DNA of 64,000 nucleotides, from assembly GCA_963759095.1 (NCBI GenBank), contig CAVWYF010000018.1, positions 1-64,000 on the forward strand, given 5' to 3'. The notes under the pieces were generated by a model that was not told where the DNA came from, did not search any database, and saw nothing but the letters and a program-made list of their open reading frames with translations. The translations under genes and the position numbers were made by a program. Shown in pieces: positions 34,468 to 42,796 of this stretch. This DNA is from Anderseniella sp963759095 (lineage in GTDB: Bacteria > Pseudomonadota > Alphaproteobacteria > Rhizobiales > Aestuariivirgaceae). Positions within the stretch are counted from its first letter, which is position 1. Every line of letters begins with the position of its first letter.

Positions 34468-35280
34468 TTAGTCGAACATATCTGGCTGATCTGCTTTTAG
34501 CTGGTCCCAAATGGTCTGGAAGTGGAGCCAACCGATATATTCGCTGCCCACATGCTCGCGGCTATAGCGAGCCCGATCTTCCGGGATATAGATCGGCTCG
34601 ATTCCGGACGCTGCGATATCGAGTTGCTGCTTGCAGCAACGTTCGAGCGCGATAAACCAGAAAGCAGCAGATTCTATGCTATGGCGGCTGGCGGTTAGGA
34701 GACCGTGATTTTCGTGGATCGCAGCCTTCACTCCTTCAAACGCCTTGGCAACATTTGAACCGGCGTGATTCTCCACCGCCACCGCGCCGGCCTCATCGCC
34801 GATGATCACGTGATCCTCGAAGAACGCGCACGCGTCCTGGGTTATCGGCTCGATCGGTCGGCCCGTCGCAGCCCAGGCAGTGCCGTAGACCGTGTGCGCG
34901 TGGCACATGGCAATGATGTCAGGATGCTCTTCATGGACGTTGGCATGCAGCACGAACCCTGCGCGGTTCACTGCATAGTCACCTTCGATAACACGTCCCT
35001 GGTGATCAACCAGAATCAAGTTCGACATTTTCACCTTTGCAAAGTGAACGCACATCGGATTAGTCCAGTACAACTCGGGGCGTTCCGGGTCTCGCACGGT
35101 GAGGTGCCCGGCAAAGCCATAGTCGAAACCCTGCAAAGCAAATGCACGGCAGGCCGCAACAAGCCGTTCCTTGCGGTGCCGGCGTTCGTCCTCAACATTG
35201 TCGAATTCAGGGATATCCGGAAAGATGAGTCCCTCCTGCTCCGGCTGGTAGATTGAAACACGGTTCCCTAAGTCCAGCAT
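34468..35280 (-). CDS. Class II aldolase/adducin domain protein
   Basis: This 270-residue protein shows the class II aldolase/adducin fold: GFDYGFAGHLTVRDPE near the N-terminus, the zinc-site region HANVHEEHPDIIAMCHAHTV, then GDEAGAVAVEN and ENHGLLTASRHSIESAAFWFIALERCC. The His residues of HAH and NHG are the usual metal ligands. Many members are aldolases or decarboxylases acting on small sugar acids. Others, closer to this length, are of unknown activity in amino-acid or sugar catabolism. A bipartite hairpin repeat separates it from the SDR gene upstream, which reads the same way. Confidence 0.85.
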   Translation of the reverse strand: MLDLGNRVSIYQPEQEGLIFPDIPEFDNVEDERRHRKERLVAACRAFALQGFDYGFAGHLTVRDPERPELYWTNPMCVHFAKVKMSNLILVDHQGRVIEGDYAVNRAGFVLHANVHEEHPDIIAMCHAHTVYGTAWAATGRPIEPITQDACAFFEDHVIIGDEAGAVAVENHAGSNVAKAFEGVKAAIHENHGLLTASRHSIESAAFWFIALERCCKQQLDIAASGIEPIYIPEDRARYSREHVGSEYIGWLHFQTIWDQLKADQPDMFD

Positions 35281-35325
35281 AAGTGATCCTTTCGAATAAA
35301 TCCGGTTGCCGCGAAGCTCGCGGCC

Positions 35326-35427
35326 TAGAGCAACATGGGTTCAATTGAACCCATAAAGTTGCTCTAGCACATTGGAAGCGATCAGTTTTATGGTTTTTGA
35401 TTGATTCAATCAAAAACCATACTGATC
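35326..35427. repeat. Bipartite hairpin repeat, complete copy
   Basis: Hairpin 1 is 35326-35366: TAGAGCAAC pairs with GTTGCTCTA around a 20-bp perfect palindrome. Hairpin 2 is 35380-35427: GATCAG..CTGATC enclosing TGGTTTTTGATTG and its mirror. The arrangement and spacing match 2611-2712. It lies between two leftward genes and could act as a transcription attenuator or RNA-stabilising structure, as other intergenic palindromes do. Confidence 0.8.
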
Positions 35428-35431
35428 TGGA

Positions 35432-36136
35432 TCAGGACAGCAGCAAACCACCGTCGACATCAATGGTTGTCCCCGTGATGAACTCGTTTTGAACAGCGAA
35501 GACAATGCCTTGCGCAACTTCATCGGCTGTACCTGCGCGCGGGATCAGGTTCTTTGCGGTCGCCTTGCCGTAGAACCCGGTGCGTTCGTCGCCTTTCAGA
35601 CCAACCATTGGTGTATCGATCAGGCCGGGTGAGACGACGTTGATGCGCTTGGGGGCAAGTTCTGGCGCGACGCCGCGCGCAAAAGCTTCGACTGCACCGC
35701 CAACCGAACCGATGGCGATCTGGCCTGGGCGGGTCTTGCGGGCGGGTGTGCCGGAGACCAGCACAATACAGCCATTGTCGGCCAGATGTTCGGTGCCATA
35801 GCGAACCACGTTGGCATAACCCCACATCTTGTCAAAGGAGCCTTTGAAACCGTCCATATCCATGCTCAGGAACGGCCCGATCGCCCGGTCGCCGCCGGTG
35901 GCGGCACTGATCAGGATGTCATAGGGAGCAAGCTCTTTGAACAGCACCTGAAGCGCCTCGCGGTCGCGCACATCACCCTGCTTGAGGCTGATACCTGGGC
36001 CAGGATCACCCGCCTTGCTTGGGTCACGGCTGATCGCAATGACTTCGCCACCAAGTGCCGCCAGTTGCCGGGCCGCTGCCAGCCCGATACCCGAAGTGCC
36101 TCCAAACAGCACAATTTTCTTCCCTGAAACATCCAT
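35432..36136 (-). CDS. Atypical SDR family protein lacking the YxxxK motif
   Basis: This 234-residue protein starts like an SDR (KKIVLFGGTSGIGLAAARQLAALGG) and ends with the usual INVVSPGLIDTPM and TTIDVDGGLLL. However, where Tyr-x-x-x-Lys should stand, the sequence is QIAIGSVGGAVEAF. The catalytic Tyr and Lys are absent, although a Ser is present before (LVSGTP). It may therefore bind a nucleotide without normal dehydrogenase activity, or use another residue. The start ATG 36136 is the family N-terminus; a long upstream extension is not family-like. The gene lies between a tRNA gene and the aldolase gene. Confidence 0.82.
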   Translation of the reverse strand: MDVSGKKIVLFGGTSGIGLAAARQLAALGGEVIAISRDPSKAGDPGPGISLKQGDVRDREALQVLFKELAPYDILISAATGGDRAIGPFLSMDMDGFKGSFDKMWGYANVVRYGTEHLADNGCIVLVSGTPARKTRPGQIAIGSVGGAVEAFARGVAPELAPKRINVVSPGLIDTPMVGLKGDERTGFYGKATAKNLIPRAGTADEVAQGIVFAVQNEFITGTTIDVDGGLLLS

Positions 36137-36476
36137 ATTGTTCTTCCTTCGTTTTTTCTGGCAATGAGCAACCGCTGTTGATTGGTCGGATTTGAATATT
36201 AGGTCACGAATGGCATTTGCTGCAATGGAATGATGCTTTCCGGTGCGATGAACGTTGATGCAGGCGCGCCGCAGATTGGGCAACCGCCGTCGCGCAAGCA
36301 AAAGTACTTCGTTACATCCCTCCGCGGTTCCTTTGGGCAAGCGCTGCAACGCGATCAATTGCTGGTCGAACACTCTGTGCGGTTAATGCGTATGGACTAC
36401 AAAGTCGGTTGATGCACCGCTGCGTCTGCAGATTTCCGGTACCGCGGGGGTGAATGGGGCCCCTTTTGAGAAGAAA
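36137..36476. other. Intergenic region next to tRNA-Thr, no gene seen
   Basis: These 340 bp contain a short rightward frame (36230-36412, 60 codons) with no family resemblance, no ribosome site and no context. I treat it as chance. No integrase or attachment duplication of the tRNA end is visible in the spacer. Confidence 0.45.
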
Positions 36477-36552
36477 TGGTGCCGCTTAGGTGATTCGAAC
36501 ACCTGACCCCATCATTACGAATGATGTGCTCTACCAACTGAGCTAAAGCGGC
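36477..36552 (-). tRNA. tRNA-Thr (anticodon CGT)
   Basis: Read leftward, the sequence folds into a complete cloverleaf. The acceptor stem GCCGCTT pairs with AAGCGGC. The D-arm includes AGCTCAGTTGGTAGAGC, the anticodon stem is CATCA/TGATG with loop TTCGTAA (anticodon CGT), and the T-arm is AGGTGTTCGAATCACCT. The discriminator is A, and CCA is encoded at the 3' end (36477-36479). It lies between the SDR and the hemY-like gene. Confidence 0.97.
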
Positions 36553-36609
36553 ATGTCAGTTATTTGATCGTTCGCGACCAATAGCGCGAAGAGATTAATC
36601 TTTCAACAC

Positions 36610-38394
36610 TCAAAGCCAAGTCTTTTCCGGCTTCTTGCCTGCCTCGTCGACCGGGCCAGGGTCATCGGGCTGGCGGGCGAAGACGGATGCTTCCTCCTTT
36701 GCCCTGACATCCTTGCTGGTCCTGTCGGTTTCCGTGTCGATCCTGTCCGGTTCATCCGGGCTTGCCGGCGGGTCTGCCTTGTCTTCAGTTTCAGTGTCAG
36801 GCGACGGTGGTTCAACTTCCGCCTTCTCGGCGGATTTTTCCGCTGTTTCTTCTACCGTCTTTTCCTCAGGTTCTGCTGCAAGCTTGTCCTCAGTGTCCTC
36901 AACGGGCTTTTCCTCAGAGACGTCTACAACGTCATCTGCCTCAACCGTTACATCCTCGACCGGATCATCGGTGTTTTGAACAATCACCTCTTCTTCCGGT
37001 TCCGGAACTTCTTCTGGTGCGTCCGGCGTTTCCGGCGCGGTGATGGCGATTGCATCGTCTCCCGGTACGGTATCGTCGTGCTCTTCCGTCGCGGCTTCGG
37101 GCTCTTCATAAGCGATGCCTTCAACAGGCACCTTCCACTTGAAGCCGCCAAGCTCGCCTGACACCGGCGATACAGGCAACCAGATTCTGGAAATATGACC
37201 GTCAGCGGTCCAGGCCGGGTCACGCGGTGCCCTGACCGCCCGGGCCAGCCATTCCCGCGCGCGGCCCTTGTCGCCAAACTCGCCTTCCTCGATCTCTGCC
37301 ATGAGGCCGCATATGCGGGCCTGTGGACGGTCATGCGCGTAGGCGCTCAGCGCTTCACGCGCGGTCTTCCATTCCAGTGCATCAATGGCAGCGGTTGCCA
37401 GCGCAACAGCGCCTTCTATACCGCCTGACTTGGCGACCAGGGATTTGATGCGCTTGAGCCTGTCGAGTGTGGAATCGCCGCTGCGGACATGGCTATAAGC
37501 GTCTGCCAGATCCGGGTGCGGGGTCAGGTTCCAGGTCTTTTCGATGATCTTGGCAGCTTTGCGCAAGCTGCCAGACGCGGTGGCGTGGCGCGCCGCGATC
37601 ACTGCTGCAGGTACAAGTGACGGGTCGAGCTTGTGCGCCCGCAAGGCGAGATCGTAGCCGTCTTCGGCATTCTTGCTTTCGGCTTCGGCCGCCTGTGCAG
37701 TGAGCACGACAGCATGTTTCAGATTGGCCGTCGTCCTGTCGATCAGTGACGCCGATTTCTGCATGTCGATGGTACGCGAAATGGCTGCCCAGTCCTCACT
37801 GGTCGATTGATAGGACAGGACAGCCTTGCCGGCCCAGGACACTTTCGGATTGATGCGGACGGCCTCTTCGGCAAGCGCGCGGGCCCGTGTCATATCCGAC
37901 TGGCGCACCGCATCGGTGTGCAGTCCCCGTAACCCGAGCAGGCGGGTCTCGGGTTGTTCTGCCATTTCTTCAAACAACTGCCGCACCCGCACATTGTCGC
38001 CGCGCATCTGGGAAGCCTGGGCGTCCAGCAGCTTCACCATCGGGTCGTCGCCGATGATGGCGGCAGCAGTCCTGGCATGAGCCTGGGCTGCTTCACTGTC
38101 ACCGGATGCAACGGCGATCAGTCCGCTCGACAGCGCCTGCTTACCCTTGCGCTGACGGCGCGATTTGAACCATCCGCCGAATGCGCCGGGCCTGTCGAGC
38201 AGCCACATCAAAAGCGACCAGGAGATCCATATAACAAGTGTGAGACCCGCCAGCATGATGACTGCAGCCATCAGCGAGGTTTCTATCTCGTACCCCAGCC
38301 AGCGCAGTTTCAGATCGCCCGGCTGGTCGGCCAGCCAGGCAAACAAGGTTGCCACAATGATCAGAAGGACAAAGCGAACCAGCAAAGAAATCAT
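36610..38394 (-). CDS. HemY-like TPR membrane protein with long acidic tail
   Basis: This 594-residue protein has the HemY N-terminal domain with two membrane helices (FVLLIIVATLFAWLAD and AAVIMLAGLTLVIWISW). Helical TPR-like repeats follow to about residue 400. Residues about 430-594 form a Glu/Asp/Pro/Thr-rich disordered tail of low complexity (for example EEVPEPEEEVIVQN). HemY-type proteins of this class sit in the inner membrane and are encoded with haem genes; their biochemical role is unsettled and they are not the HemY protoporphyrinogen oxidase of Bacillus. It follows the HemD-Mic60 fusion by 20 bp in the same operon. The tail is longer than usual for the family. Confidence 0.88.
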   Translation of the reverse strand: MISLLVRFVLLIIVATLFAWLADQPGDLKLRWLGYEIETSLMAAVIMLAGLTLVIWISWSLLMWLLDRPGAFGGWFKSRRQRKGKQALSSGLIAVASGDSEAAQAHARTAAAIIGDDPMVKLLDAQASQMRGDNVRVRQLFEEMAEQPETRLLGLRGLHTDAVRQSDMTRARALAEEAVRINPKVSWAGKAVLSYQSTSEDWAAISRTIDMQKSASLIDRTTANLKHAVVLTAQAAEAESKNAEDGYDLALRAHKLDPSLVPAAVIAARHATASGSLRKAAKIIEKTWNLTPHPDLADAYSHVRSGDSTLDRLKRIKSLVAKSGGIEGAVALATAAIDALEWKTAREALSAYAHDRPQARICGLMAEIEEGEFGDKGRAREWLARAVRAPRDPAWTADGHISRIWLPVSPVSGELGGFKWKVPVEGIAYEEPEAATEEHDDTVPGDDAIAITAPETPDAPEEVPEPEEEVIVQNTDDPVEDVTVEADDVVDVSEEKPVEDTEDKLAAEPEEKTVEETAEKSAEKAEVEPPSPDTETEDKADPPASPDEPDRIDTETDRTSKDVRAKEEASVFARQPDDPGPVDEAGKKPEKTWL

Positions 38395-38414
38395 TTTTTA
38401 AGTCCCGCCGCGGA

Positions 38415-40706
38415 TTATTGAGCCGGGGCCGGCAGATGGCCCAGGATGATTTGTGGAAGTTCTTGCAATTCTGCATCGGCGCCCTGGCGCTTGCGGGCCT
38501 CTACGAGCCAGGCTGCAACAGGTTCCGGTGCAGAGGTACCGCCGGCGCCAAGTGCTGCTATGGCGGCGCTGAGGCCGCCTGTTTCAAATGCTGTGACAGC
38601 GGATGCGACATGTTCTGTCCAGTTCCCGGTTCCGTCAATCTTGCGGACTTTCACAACGGATGACAGCTTGCCGGTTATGCTGCCCCACCAACCAGAGGGA
38701 GCCTCTGCGGCAGAGCTTTCAGATGCTGCCGCATCGAGTTCAGCTTTCAGTCCGCCAAGGTCCTGTTTCAACTGGCCGGGCGTCCTGATACCGGACGCCG
38801 CGTTGGCGGACAGCGCCGGCAGATTAACCGTAAGGCTTGCGGTTTGTTCCAGCGCACTCAGTTCCGCCTGATAGGGCTTGCCCTGATTGACGGTGTCTGA
38901 CAGCGCTGCCAGCTGAGCGGCAATCCCGGTCGTGTCAATTGCAGCATGTTGTGGCGAAGCGGGTGCCGGGACATCCGGCTTCGGACTGGCAATTGCCGCC
39001 TCAAGCCGGCTCTCCAGCTTTTCCATGCGTGCGGTTGCAGCAGCAAGCTGGTCGCGAAGCGTTGCGACCTCGCCAGACACCTTGTCGTCGGCTGGCTGTG
39101 CCTGCGCCGCTTCCAGTTTTGCGATCCGCTGCGCCAGTTCATCAAATTTCAGGTTTACTTCAGCCTGTCCGGCGCCGCCGCCGGTGCTGGCTGCTGCCTG
39201 CAGCGCCGACTTGAGGCTGGCGACGGCGGTGCGGACCTCGACCATGCCGGATTCGAGTTCGCCGGTTTTTGCCGACACGGCATCAATTTCCGATTTGGCG
39301 GAACTGGCCAGTTCCGAAGCCGCGTTGATGGTCGCCAGCGTGCTCGCGTCAGGTGCTGCTGCGCTGTTTCGGGCTTCGGCCAGTTGCTGCTCAAGCCCGG
39401 TGATCTTGTCGTTAAGCGATTTGGCCTGGGCAAGTGCGGTGTCAGCCGTTTCAGAGGCTGACTTTGCCGCGCCAATCGCTTCCAGCGCCTGACCCTCAAT
39501 AGCGCCTACATCGATTGCGGGAGCAGTGCTGCCAAACAATCTGGTACCGTGTTCACGATAAAGATAACCCCCGACAGCAACGCCTGCCAGCAATGTTGCA
39601 ACCAGGGCGCCGGTAATGAGTTTTCCCTTGCCGGACGGTTTCTTTGCGGGCGTCGAGCTGCCTTTTGACTGTGTTTTGGCATTCTCGGTTTTTGGTGTGC
39701 CTTGCGAAGGCGTTTTGCTCGCAGCGGCGGCAGGTTCTTTAGCCCGCTCGGCCGCTTTGGGCGTCTCCGGCGTTTTACCTGACACGGCTTCGTTCGTCGC
39801 CGTATCGGGTTTTCGAGTTTGCGAGGTTGTGGATCTGACGGCCTCGGGAGATTTTACTTCCGTCGCCTTGGCATCAATCACGGTGGGGCGCGTTGGCTTT
39901 TTGGCTTTGCGCGACGGTGTTTTTCGATTTGCCATGGTTGCGTCTTTCCCCCGCATAGCATTGTGGATCGATTGGCTTGCTACGGTGTCTTCAATTGTTT
40001 CCAGCATACTATCATCATCGGGTTTGCCGGATATAACAATTGATACATTGTCACCGAGGGATAAACGGATCCTTTCAGCCACTGTCTGTGACAGGCAAAA
40101 ATGAACTAGTTTTGCTGCTTGCGTGCCCAATTCGTCCTGCTTGGCGAGTTGCGCCCAAATGTCTGCGGTCCGTGCTGAATAAAGTACAACTCCATCCGCC
40201 TTCCCCGACCGGATGGCCTGTTTCGCATGCGCTGGAAGTTGTGCGGCGGCGACAGCTTCATAAAGCTCAACCCGCTCGACACTGAAGCCGTGCGACCGCA
40301 GGCCTGCAGCAAGATCGCCTGAGCGGACCTTTCCCGTCAGGTAGAGTATCGGCCCGGACTCAGCCTTGAGCACCTGTTTCATCAGGCCCTGCAGCGCAAT
40401 CAGATCCCCTTCTGCCTGCCGAACGTCTGCGAAGCCCAGTTCACCGGCAAGTTTTGCAGATGCCGGGCCGACCGCAAACACGGGAACGGCCTTCAGTTTT
40501 TTCGAGAGGCCGGTACTGGCAAGTGCTGTCAGGGCGTTTGCGCTGGTTACGGCTATCGCCTGCCAGGGATTATCGGGAATAGTGGCATTATCATCAATCC
40601 GGATGGTCAATAACGGTGCAACAGAAGCTGTGTGACCGGTTGCCTGCAGCCGGGTTTTCAGCTTGTCAGCGTCCGCTAGCGGTCTGGTCACGATCAGGTG
40701 CATCAC
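38415..40706 (-). CDS. Uroporphyrinogen-III synthase fused to a Mic60/mitofilin-like protein
   Basis: The 763-residue frame starts with HemD (residues about 1-235): MMHLIVTRPLADADKLKTRL, IAVTSANALTAL, VFAVGPASAKLAGELGF and the late VHFCLSQTVAERI. A linker rich in Lys, Thr, Pro and Ala follows. Next are a membrane helix (about residues 362-382, ITGALVATLLAGVAVGGYLY), long coiled coil to about residue 620, and a C-terminal mitofilin-like domain. In other alphaproteobacteria hemD and the Mic60 gene are adjacent but separate. Here no stop separates them. An ATG at 39935 (MANRKTPSRK), preceded by GGGGGAAAG 8 nt upstream, could start a separate Mic60. HemD closes hydroxymethylbilane to uroporphyrinogen III; Mic60 relatives bend or anchor inner-membrane folds. 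Confidence 0.88.
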   Translation of the reverse strand: MMHLIVTRPLADADKLKTRLQATGHTASVAPLLTIRIDDNATIPDNPWQAIAVTSANALTALASTGLSKKLKAVPVFAVGPASAKLAGELGFADVRQAEGDLIALQGLMKQVLKAESGPILYLTGKVRSGDLAAGLRSHGFSVERVELYEAVAAAQLPAHAKQAIRSGKADGVVLYSARTADIWAQLAKQDELGTQAAKLVHFCLSQTVAERIRLSLGDNVSIVISGKPDDDSMLETIEDTVASQSIHNAMRGKDATMANRKTPSRKAKKPTRPTVIDAKATEVKSPEAVRSTTSQTRKPDTATNEAVSGKTPETPKAAERAKEPAAAASKTPSQGTPKTENAKTQSKGSSTPAKKPSGKGKLITGALVATLLAGVAVGGYLYREHGTRLFGSTAPAIDVGAIEGQALEAIGAAKSASETADTALAQAKSLNDKITGLEQQLAEARNSAAAPDASTLATINAASELASSAKSEIDAVSAKTGELESGMVEVRTAVASLKSALQAAASTGGGAGQAEVNLKFDELAQRIAKLEAAQAQPADDKVSGEVATLRDQLAAATARMEKLESRLEAAIASPKPDVPAPASPQHAAIDTTGIAAQLAALSDTVNQGKPYQAELSALEQTASLTVNLPALSANAASGIRTPGQLKQDLGGLKAELDAAASESSAAEAPSGWWGSITGKLSSVVKVRKIDGTGNWTEHVASAVTAFETGGLSAAIAALGAGGTSAPEPVAAWLVEARKRQGADAELQELPQIILGHLPAPAQ
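39933..39954 (-). promoter_or_regulatory. Internal ribosome site and start within the HemD-Mic60 frame
   Basis: On the minus strand GGGGGAAAG is followed after 8 nt by ATG (39935-39933), in frame with the fusion. It lies exactly where the separate Mic60 gene begins in relatives. It could allow a second, shorter product without HemD. The alternative is that the whole frame is translated only as a fusion. Confidence 0.55.
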
Positions 40707-41623
40707 GACACCAGGTCTGTACCGGCCAGCGCCCTGATTTCTTCAGCGGCATCAAGCCCCATCCGGCCGGCCTCTTCTGCGTGACCGGTCCGGCTGGCGG
40801 TAAACACTTTTTGCCCATCCAGCGTCAGTGCCATGGCGTTGAATAACATCACATTATCAGCCAGTGTCGCGTGACCGGCCAGCGGGGTGCGGCAGGAGCC
40901 GTCGAGTTCTGTCAAAAAGGCCCGCTCTGCTTCGATACAGATGCTGGTGTGGGGATGGTTGAGCGGCTCCAGCAAGGCGCGCGAGTGGTCATTGCCGGAT
41001 GCGATCTCAATGCCGATGGCCCCTTGCGCGACGGCCGGCAGCATGATGTCAGGATCAATGGCGCTGGTTATGAGATGCGACATGCCGAGCCGGTTCAGTC
41101 CGGCACAGGCCAGGAACGTGGCGGCAGCCACGCCCTCTTCCAGCTTGCGCAACCGGGTCTGAACATTGCCCCTGAACTGCACAATCTGGAGGTCGGGACG
41201 AATGTTCAGCAGTTGTGCGGCCCGGCGCACCGATGAGGACCCGACGGTTGCCCCTTCCGGCAGATCAGCAATGGATTTGGCGACCGGAGACATGAACGCA
41301 TCGCGCGGGTCTTCCCGCTCCAGCAGGCAGCAGATTTCCAGGCCGTCCGGCAGTGCCGCCGGCATGTCTTTCATGGAATGAACCGCCATGTCGATGCTGC
41401 CGTCGTGCAACTGCTCTTCAAGCTCCCTGGTGAACAGGCCCTTGCCGCCGATCTCCGCCAGCGATCTGTTCTGAATCTGATCACCGGTGGTCGAGATGAC
41501 AATGACATCGATCAATGCCGGATCAAGATCATGCACCTTGCATAATCTGTCGCGTGTCTCGTGGGCCTGCGCCAGGGCAAGCGGTGAGCCTCTAGTACCA
41601 ATTTTGATGCGGCCGGTTTGCAA
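40703..41623 (-). CDS. hemC: Hydroxymethylbilane synthase (porphobilinogen deaminase)
   Basis: This 306-residue enzyme joins four porphobilinogens into hydroxymethylbilane, the substrate of HemD. Marks are IGTRGSPLALAQA at the N-terminus, KDMPAALPDGLEI, VGSSSVRRAAQL, RGNVQTRLRKLEEG, and LDGSCRTPLAGHA, in which the Cys carries the dipyrromethane cofactor. Its stop overlaps the start of the hemD-mic60 frame by 4 nt. It is the first gene of the leftward haem operon and is divergent from tsaD, an arrangement common in alphaproteobacteria. Confidence 0.96.
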   Translation of the reverse strand: MQTGRIKIGTRGSPLALAQAHETRDRLCKVHDLDPALIDVIVISTTGDQIQNRSLAEIGGKGLFTRELEEQLHDGSIDMAVHSMKDMPAALPDGLEICCLLEREDPRDAFMSPVAKSIADLPEGATVGSSSVRRAAQLLNIRPDLQIVQFRGNVQTRLRKLEEGVAAATFLACAGLNRLGMSHLITSAIDPDIMLPAVAQGAIGIEIASGNDHSRALLEPLNHPHTSICIEAERAFLTELDGSCRTPLAGHATLADNVMLFNAMALTLDGQKVFTASRTGHAEEAGRMGLDAAEEIRALAGTDLVS

Positions 41624-41698
41624 GCGGATTACTTTCGGTGTTACAGGCAGGTTTGATCGGGCAGTATAATCAAGAAGAGTTCAAGGAAGGTCTGTAGC

Positions 41699-42796
41699 TT
41701 GGCTGGCGTCAACAATCAACAAACGCACCTGATGCTGGGTATCGAAACTTCGTGTGACGAAACTGCGGCGTCAGTCGTGGCCCGCAAGCCGGACGGGTCG
41801 GGTGAGATTGTGTCCAGCGTTGTGTTGTCCCAGACGGCGCTGCACGCGCCCTATGGCGGGGTGGTGCCGGAAATCGCGGCCCGCTCGCATCTGGCACATC
41901 TCGACCGGCTGGTTGAACAGGCAATGGGCGAGGCAGATTGCAGCTATGACGATTTGTCCGGTATCGCGGCAACGGCAGGGCCGGGCCTGATAGGCGGCGT
42001 GTTGACCGGGCTGATGACGGCAAAGGCCATCGCGCTTGCAACCGGCAAGCCGTTTTACGGCATCAATCATCTGGAAGGCCATGCGCTCACACCCGGCCTC
42101 ACCGAAGGCCTGCGTCCGCCCTACCTGATCCTGCTGGTGTCAGGTGGCCATACCCAGTTGGTCAGCGTCGATGATGTCGGTCACTACACCCGCCTTGGGA
42201 CCACTATCGATGATGCGCTGGGAGAAGCGTTCGACAAGACAGCCAAACTGCTCGGCCTGGGCTATCCGGGTGGTCCGGCGGTGGAACATGCAGCAGCAGA
42301 CGGCAATCCTCAGCGGTTCAAATTCCCCGTGCCGATGAAAGGCCGCAACGACTGCAATTTTTCATTCTCCGGCCTCAAGACAGCCGTCCGCCAGGCGGCC
42401 ACAGCGATCCAGCCGCTTGAAGCAACGGATGTGGCTGATATCTGTGCCGGGTTTCAACTGGCGGCATGTGAGGCGGTGGCCGACCGTGTGCAGCGGGCGA
42501 TGGCCGGATTTCAGGAACTGCACCCCGGTGTACAAGACTGCGTCCTGGTTGCGTCCGGCGGCGTTGCCGCCAATCTGGTATTGCGCGAGTATCTCGAACG
42601 CACTTGCGCTCAGGCAGGTTTTGGCCTGAGTGTGCCACCGGTTGAACTATGCACGGACAATGCAGCGATGATTGCCTGGGCAGGGCTTGAGAACGCTGTC
42701 AGACGGGCCCCGGATGAGTTTTCTCTGTCGGCGCGCGCGCGCTGGCCGCTGGACGCCGATGCCGAGCCGCAGCCGTTCGCCGGGGTCAAGGCATGA
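41699..42796 (+). CDS. tsaD: tRNA N6-threonylcarbamoyladenosine transferase TsaD
   Basis: This 365-residue protein (Kae1/Gcp family) transfers threonylcarbamoyl from its adenylate to A37 of ANN-decoding tRNAs, with TsaB and TsaE. Motifs are GIETSCDETAAS, GINHLEGHALTP (metal-binding His pair), LLVSGGHTQLV, and CTDNAAMIAW near the C-terminus. The start is TTG at 41699, supported by AAGGAAGG at 41683-41690; the next ATG is 11 codons inside. It overlaps gpsA by 4 nt, and the two are co-translated. Confidence 0.96.
   Translation: MAGVNNQQTHLMLGIETSCDETAASVVARKPDGSGEIVSSVVLSQTALHAPYGGVVPEIAARSHLAHLDRLVEQAMGEADCSYDDLSGIAATAGPGLIGGVLTGLMTAKAIALATGKPFYGINHLEGHALTPGLTEGLRPPYLILLVSGGHTQLVSVDDVGHYTRLGTTIDDALGEAFDKTAKLLGLGYPGGPAVEHAAADGNPQRFKFPVPMKGRNDCNFSFSGLKTAVRQAATAIQPLEATDVADICAGFQLAACEAVADRVQRAMAGFQELHPGVQDCVLVASGGVAANLVLREYLERTCAQAGFGLSVPPVELCTDNAAMIAWAGLENAVRRAPDEFSLSARARWPLDADAEPQPFAGVKA

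Noticed and set aside
36230..36412. Short rightward frame of 60 codons near tRNA-Thr
   Set aside because: No ribosome site, no family features, and no context. Considered chance.
36477..36552. tRNA-Thr as an integration site of a genomic island
   Set aside because: No integrase gene and no duplicated tRNA 3' end are seen on either side.
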